Positions 58,021-64,000 of a stretch of DNA of 64,000 nt are shown here, piece by piece (positions within the stretch are counted from its first letter, which is position 1; each line of letters begins with the position of its first letter). Origin of the DNA: Glomus cerebriforme (lineage: Eukaryota; Glomeromycota; Glomeromycetes; Glomerales; Glomeraceae); NCBI GenBank assembly GCA_003550305.1, contig QKYT01000137.1:103894-167893 (forward strand). Direction: 5' to 3'. The translations under genes and the position numbers were made by a program. Below the pieces are notes generated by a model. It saw only the letters and a program-made list of their open reading frames with translations. It did not search any database and was not told the DNA's origin.

Positions 58021-59349
58021 AGCTACCCATCATGTTTATAAAGTATAAACTATTTTCGTGACGCATCCTTTTGCTTTTTCCTTTATTTCTTTTTACTTAT
58101 ATTCAAATAAAATGTCACAAACAAGTTCAAGAAAGAAGGTATAATTTACTTTAAATATTTGCATGATGTTTTTTTTCTTTATTATAATATTTCACATTAT
58201 TTTTAGAAATAACGTCAAAAATATCAATAATAATTATGCAATTGTAGTTTATTTATAGCTTAATAAAAAAATATCAGCACGGTAAAAAAATGATCTTAAC
58301 TGTAGGATAAATAAATAAATAAATATATATTTTTTGAAAAAAAAGAAATAAATAATTAAAAAATTTCAAGAAAGAAATAATGATATTTGAATATTTTAAT
58401 AATCTATTCGTTTAGATGTCAAATAGAAAGGAATGAGGGTATGATAAAATGATAAACTTTGATCGATATTGTATATTATTTGTAGTAAAGGTTGAAAATC
58501 AATTTTTAATTTCAAAAAATAAATCAAAATACACACCGTTCACAAATATATTTTTTTATTTTTATTTAGAGCCGTTCACAAATATATATATATTATTGAA
58601 TCAAATAACATAACCTTTCACGATGTCACGTGATATATCGGAGCTTGCCTGTGACCCTGTGTCTCCCGCAGATAAGTGCAAAATTGACGTTAACGTGCTC
58701 CCGATCGTCTGATGCGTCCTTCGGGCCAATTTAACCTGCCTCTCCTAACCCTAGCTCAAAGATAATGAATCGCAATGAAATACAATATTATAAATTTAAT
58801 ACACATGAACCCTAATTAATATTATTCATTTTGCTTTATTTCAACATATAGAATGAAATTTCATTTTAATTGCAATAGAAGCTTCACAAATTTATTATGA
58901 TATACAGGAAACTATTCTAAAGCCATTTCTTATATATAAATTTAAGGTCAAAAAAGTCCAACCTCTAGGTAAAAAAAAATCAAATCTAACCTATATATAA
59001 ATCTCTTGAATATTGGTCAAACATCAAAGTCTTATCCCAAAACCTATTAATATATTAAATTATATAATAACTCCTAATATGTAATTAGCATTGACTACAA
59101 GCTGTTCTAGTAGGCTTGCCAGATTCAGAACAAGGCTGGTACTTACTAATCCTATTTTTTTTATATAATTTGAAAATAGAATAATTAATAATTGAATAAT
59201 AAGAATATTATGATCAATTAATTTTAATTGAGTAAAAGTTTACACATATATTAGAGCCATTTAGAAGTTAGACTTAGATTAATATTATGGCTAGAAAAGA
59301 TAAAAAAAAATTATAAATATATTTTGTATAGAGACTTTAACTTTTTTAC

Positions 59350-61640
59350 AAAGACTTTACTAGTATTATAAAAGTAATAAAAACTAATGTACTTTTAAAT
59401 CTTCTTCATGTAATATTTTCAGACCATGTAGTTAAAGTATTTACCATTAGATTATCCTCTATATTAGTGAAACACAATGTCTTATTAAAAGGTCTCAACT
59501 ATGCAGGTTTACCAGGCAACATGCTAAATTTACCAAATCAGAATTATGGATTGTAAATTAAGATATGAAAAAGGCAAAAGGCCTTCAATTCAGTAGGTAT
59601 AGTTCCTTTAGAATTCACAATGAAATGCATCAAAATCCTGATTCACATTATCAACTTCCTAATCAACTTATTTCACAACTGACAGATTGCAGTAATTACT
59701 GAATATGAATTAACTGATCCTTTTATGACTGATGCTGATATCGACTAAGGTGAGATAATTTGCCCTTACTTTAGCATATTTTCTATGATCTTTTACTGCA
59801 TCACATTCAAAATGACTCATCTTTAGGTTATACTTTATGTCTTATCATTACAATTCAAAAAGGAATGATTGTATTTCTTTTAGTTTTTGCATCACTACAA
59901 CAGCATTTGCAGATGATACCCAATGGATTGGCAGCTCAAAACACAATTTTCAACAAATAATCGATATCTCAAATGAATTTTTTGAGATTAATGACATCCA
60001 TATTAATGAAAACAAATCTTTTCTGATAATCATTAATTTGAAGATAGGCAGAAATAAAGATGCAGCTAGAATCACAGCTCTCAATCACACTTTAAGCAAA
60101 CAGATATTAGGTGTTTAGTTCAATTCAGGAAAGCCAATTTAATCTGATTCATCCATCATGAAAAAAGAGGTTAGAAACATCTGCAATCTCATAAAATTCA
60201 AAAAGCTCACAATAGGACAAATAATATATATTAATAATAGAGTACTAATATCGCATCTTACATATTGACTTCAATTATTTTTATTATCAGATAACCAATT
60301 GGATAAACTCTTTTCTCCTATTTTCACTAGGTATAAACACGCATTGGGAGTTTAGGACTTCTAAGTACCACTGCTAATTGTATAATTATACACCCAGGTC
60401 TAATTAATCTGAAATCTCTTAAATTTGCCTTACAAGAAAATCATATTTTAAACCTTATAATACACCTAAATTTCCTGGTTTTATTAAAGATCTTATTTAC
60501 ATAGAACTTAAAAAAAGCCAAATGAGATTGTTATTAATTCACCTGATTTTCTCTCACACTCTGACCATAGAAGATCTACTTTTAGATCTGCATTCTTTGA
60601 ACATCAGAACCCTAGAGTACTGAAATTCAGAAATCTCTTAACTGAAAACAAGGATGAGTGGACAGTTAAAAAAACTAGTTCAAACTTCTGCAATATCATT
60701 TTACATAAATTTCTAACTAAAGCTTTCACATTTATTTGATTTGCTATCAGATATTAAATCTTTTTTGTTAATCAATTAATTACTTCAGATTATTATAATA
60801 CTATTAGTTGATAATAACTCATATATTTTCTCAACCTTCTGTCTTAAGATTTAATTCTAGCAGTTTATACCTTTCTTATGCTAAAAAGCTAATGTTACTT
60901 AATAACTATTCCTTAAGATTAAACATTTAATTTTTCTGCCTTCTACGAACCTATTACTTTCCCTTTCAAAAACTACAGGAAGAAAGAATAGATTAAATTG
61001 AATTTACTATTACTTCCAATTTATGGACGTATCTCTTCTAAATTAGAGGATGATATGATAACTATCAATCATTATTTTGCCAATAACATGTTTATGACTT
61101 AGGCAATACAATTTTAAAATTCAAACCTTATTATAGGAACTGTTCTTTAAATCTGTCTCTTGATATTAGCGTAAATAAGAAAAAAAAATAGTACAAATTT
61201 GATATTGACTTGAAACATTTAAATATACTTTTACGAATTATGAAATCACCACAAAAAGAAAATACATGGACGTCATTGATTTATTTTGTGTCATCTCACA
61301 ATTTAATTTCTCAATCTGCACAATCTTCTATAGCTTAAATCATTATTCAGAATAACCAAGTAATGGATGAAGTTTACTTTTACCAAAGATTCGATAACCC
61401 TTTGATAGCAAATAAATTATTATCACTTCTCGACCTGTAGACTCTTTTCATTTCAATATATATACAGATGATTCACTCAGAAATATCACCAATAATAGAT
61501 GCAGAATGGGTTTAGAATAGGTTAATATAGACCATCTGAAAATTAACTTTTTAGGTAGCATATCACAAGATCACAGTATTATATGGCGCAGTATTATGCT
61601 TTAAAACTTCAGCAATCATATAATCGGTATCATCTGCAGT
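59350..61640 (+). mobile_element. Heavily mutated LINE (reverse transcriptase and RNase H)
   Basis: Reading across frames and stops recovers a jockey-like LINE polyprotein. Early part: DHVVKVFTIRLSSILVKHNV, LLKGLNYAGLPGN. RT core: LWIVN*DMKKA, then FLINLFHN*QIAVITEYELTD, DID*GEIICP. The catalytic Y/F-A-D-D motif is at 59910 in TAFADDTQWIGSSKHNFQQI, followed by NEFFEINDIHINENKS. RT thumb-like part: NLIKFKKLTIGQIIYINNRV. RNase H: YTDDSLRNITNNRCRMGLE near 61455. Start, zinc knuckle and tail are not clear. At least seven premature stops and several frameshifts make it inactive. Confidence 0.82.
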
Positions 61641-61649
61641 TAGATTTAA

Positions 61650-62215
61650 GATAAGTCTCAGAGGGTAAATGCAATCCACGCTATTTTTTCTTTACTTATA
61701 ATATTAAAGATTCTATACATCTTTTGGGTTCTTTCTATCTTTTTTCACCAAGCATCATCAGAGAGTTTTGTCTTGAGAATTTCCTTCATAACCTCATTTT
61801 TAACCAAAGCTCAAGCTTCTTTTTTGCCGTAGATGGGGTTTAACTCTTTATATTAATTAAATAAAGCTTCTTCAAAATCAAAATAGCTGGAGATAAGAAC
61901 ACAAGATGCATCTTCATTTTTTGATCCAGTATTATTTATCTTATCAGAGAATTGCAAAAAAATATTTCTGGCATTAAGAGCTACATCATTTGTTTCTTTC
62001 AAGCTTTTACTGGAAATAGGTATCACATCAGATAATAACTCTGATAAATTTTTTTAGTATACTTGATACTTTCTTCTTGCCAGTCTTTTTTTTTGGTTGA
62101 TGTGCCCGATTCTTAGAACATTTTTTTTGTGAATTACTCAGACCTGGAGTTTCCAAATTATCAGCATCAGCTGAAATACAGATAGAACTATAGTTGTTTC
62201 CAAAATTCAATTGGC
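61650..62215 (-). pseudogene. Decayed C-terminal part of a lineage-specific repeat-family protein
   Basis: Minus strand. Around 62028-62210 it reads NLETPGLSNSQKKCSKNRAH, then QPKKKTGKKKVSSILKKFI. After stops, pieces like NDVALNARNIFLQFSDKIN and KTERTQKMYRIFN-like text follow toward 61660. The last resembles the K-K-x-x-R-A-x-K-I-Y-x-L-F end common to many uncharacterised Rhizophagus proteins. It probably continues the RING-type relic at 62880-63310, with the tandem repeat lying between them. Not functional. Confidence 0.5.
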
Positions 62216-62329
62216 AAATCTGAAATCTGGAATTCTGTAATCGTAATTAAATTACATAATTCTGTAATTAATTACATTTTGTGTAATAATACAAAATTGA
62301 CATTTGCTTGTGATCTAATGATCTGATTT

Positions 62330-62695
62330 TATTGATCTTATCACTATTAAATTTGTCTCAATGAGATAAATCTAATGGTATGTGTTTTATTTCTCGCTTT
62401 AGCTTCGATATTGACGAAGTTAAAATACTATAAACATTTAAAGATTATTGAAGTTAGAGTAAGATCTAATAATTAGAATTAAATGAATTTACTATCATTT
62501 GATTTGTCATGATGAAACGATTCTAATGACAGTAAGGTCATATTTCTAGAATTAATATTGATAAGTTATGATACTATAAATATTTAACAATTATTGATAT
62601 TAGAACATGATCTAGTAATTGAAATTAAATGATCTTAATATCATTAGAATCGTCATATCGAGACGAATTGAATGGTGGTAAGATCATCCAAAACA
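62330..62695. repeat. About 145-bp tandem repeat, two full copies and one partial
   Basis: ATATTGACGAAGTTAAAATACTATAAAC begins near 62410 and a diverged copy ATATTGATAAGTTATGATACTATAAAT near 62559. Both continue through ATTAGAATTAAATGA / ATTGAAATTAAATGA-like blocks and end in GTAAGGTCAT / GTAAGATCAT. A partial earlier copy (TTGTCTCAATGAGATAAATC) lies at about 62354. It sits between the two halves of the minus-strand relic and is flanked by TGTAATTAATTAC-rich inverted blocks, so it may be the inside of an inserted element. Confidence 0.55.
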
Positions 62696-62879
62696 GATTA
62701 CTAGATGCTAAGTTATTATTTATTAAATTTTCTAAATATAATTTGGCCAAAATTAAGATTAATTCTGGCCAAATATTTTCGTAATACGAAATTAATTATG
62801 GAACCCAAAATTAATTACGGAATTCAGAATTTTTTTTGATAAATTACTTAATAATTACAAAATTATATAATTATGGATT

Positions 62880-63310
62880 TCTGTAATACTAAAATAATTT
62901 CGGCTACAACTATAGATAGGACATCTTTTGTGTAGATCATTAATGCAATCTAAATGCACAGCATGTTTATAAGATAAAAAGACAGTATCTTTTAAATACT
63001 TTATAGAAATATCTTCAGAATATTTCTGATATATAGAGCACTGAACTTTTGAGTTATTCACATTTTTAGAGATATCAGGCATTGCTAAAAATCTCAATAA
63101 GGCTGATTGCCTAGTCAGAAATTCCTTAGTGATTTCAATAGCACTTGATATCTGATCAGTAGTTTTGGACTTCTCTCCACCTAATATTTTAGTTCATTCA
63201 TAAGAATTGCATTAGCATCCTTATTCACGAGAGTTTAATTTTCTGAATCCACTTGCTTGGAGGTAGTATCTGCAGTTATAGACTTATTTAGTAATATCAT
63301 TAGAGAAAGA
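62880..63310 (-). pseudogene. Decayed RING-type zinc-finger protein
   Basis: Minus strand. Upstream pieces read SITADTTSKQVDSEN*TLVN and DANAILMNELK, then an open part LRFLAMPDISKNVNNSK, QCSIYQKYSEDISIKYLKDT, VFLSYKHAVHLDCINDLHKR and CPIYS. This has RING-like spacing, but several metal ligands expected as Cys are Tyr (C-S-I-Y, S-Y-K-H, C-P-I-Y). With the stop and these losses it cannot bind zinc normally and is treated as a pseudogene. Confidence 0.55.
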
Positions 63311-64000
63311 AAGATTATTTTATTAATATAATAATAGCATGGTATAACACACAAAAAAAATAATGTTAATCACTTTGAAGTTTATAGCTAAAAAGAGTGT
63401 AATATGTGCTATATTCATTATACTATCACCCTAACCTAATAATCCATTTACTTGTGCCTTTGTGATAATAAGGAGATCTGATTCCTTGAAATTCCTTTAC
63501 AATAAAAAACAGATATTAGTTTGCAAGCTCTGAAAATGCCTTATTGTAAATATACAAATACAACTGAAGTACTCTTACCTTAATTGCATAATGTTTTGCC
63601 AGCACTTTTTCATATTGCAATACATCATGAATTTCACTTCTTTACTTGCTCATTTGCAAGCTTCGGTATTAAAAAAAAATATTAAGCAAATCTTTACATC
63701 ACACAGCCTTATTATTTTAGCAAGAATATTTCTGCACATTTTAGGTGATCATTCACATGATAAAGTTTCTATGTAAAATAATAGAAAACATTGATATAAA
63801 TTACATGATTTGGTAATACATAGATTTAAAGTAAAATGATGTTTCTTTAAGGTCTACTAGTTTTTTATTTATCTAAACTAATACATTATCCAAAATTGAT
63901 ATTTTGCATAGAATAAAATGGTCATCAGTTATATGAAACATCATGTCAGAAATAAATTAATAATTAACCTTAGTAAAGCCTTGTGAAAATTTATGTTATC
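63311..64000. other. Intergenic to window end, no gene seen
   Basis: AT-rich DNA. A 61-codon plus-strand frame at 63591-63776 has no recognised homology and no splice context. I see nothing else supportable. Confidence 0.4.

Larger units (their letters stand above)
56834..59349. other. 2.5-kb non-coding region with repeats
   Basis: Holds an (ATT)n microsatellite, a foldback element, a CACGTG at 58627-58632, and a relatively GC-rich stretch of about 140 bp at 58620-58760 (see findings). An ATG at about 58112 followed by nine codons and a GTATAA donor (MSQTSSRKK) could be a first exon, but no second exon was found. No complete gene seen. Confidence 0.45.

Noticed and set aside
59837..60118. 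Independent 93-residue gene
   Set aside because: It is the YADD-containing core of the decayed LINE, bounded by a stop where Gln is expected.
1..64000. CRISPR arrays, bacterial operons, prophage
   Set aside because: No phased direct repeats with unique spacers; genes are spliced and eukaryotic.

Overview
This window is eukaryotic and fungal. It is very AT-rich, and its genes are split by many short introns (mostly about 50-100 bp) with GTAAGT-like donors and pyrimidine-rich TAG acceptors. Decayed LINE and hAT fragments, a decayed F-box gene, a class I myosin of fungal layout (motor, IQ, TH1, SH3, acidic tail) and fungal Cgr1, Rtc3, Urb2 and Vnx1-like proteins together point to an arbuscular mycorrhizal fungus, most likely Rhizophagus irregularis or a close relative. 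That assignment is an inference from gene content and composition; no database was searched.

Layout. 1-1.9 kb: a repeated exon-like unit leading into the last exon of a gene cut by the window edge, then LINE RNase H and hAT transposase remnants. 1.9-10.4 kb: TatD DNase (-), GINS subunit PSF2 (+), SBDS-N/Rtc3-like protein (+), an O-fucosyltransferase-like type II membrane protein (-), METTL16-like RNA methyltransferase (-). 10.4-13.0 kb: mostly non-coding. 13.0-32.2 kb: CGR1 (-), PUS1 (+), a broken F-box gene (+), URB2 (+), a DUF2358 protein (+), a PPP4R1-like HEAT protein (+), mitochondrial RbfA (-). 32.3-51.3 kb: a truncated phosphodiesterase/alkaline-phosphatase-like pseudogene, an unknown membrane protein (-), a complex I 14 kDa subunit (+), a SANT protein (-), CGI121 (-), a LUD-domain protein (-), COQ4 (+), orotate phosphoribosyltransferase (-), a VNX1-like cation/H+ antiporter (+), and class I myosin (-). 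51.3-64 kb: a gene-poor, repeat-rich stretch with a small TIR element, an assembly gap, one SAM-dependent methyltransferase (+), a foldback element, a heavily mutated LINE (+), and a decayed RING-type gene (-) interrupted by a tandem repeat.

The genes do not form a pathway cluster. Most are single-copy housekeeping genes. Ribosome biogenesis recurs (Cgr1, Urb2, RbfA, the SBDS-N protein), as do tRNA/RNA modification (Pus1, Cgi121, Mettl16) and mitochondrial function (Coq4, complex I 14 kDa, RbfA, DUF2358). Several neighbours are head to head with short shared promoters (TatD/PSF2, CGR1/PUS1, membrane protein/complex I subunit, LUD/COQ4, URA5/VNX1), and CACGTG E-boxes recur between genes. I did not find a clear undescribed multi-gene system. 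The most unusual signals are the exon-like repeat at the left edge, the CpA-biased stop codons in the transposon relics, the one-codon first exon of the myosin, and the foldback and TIR elements.
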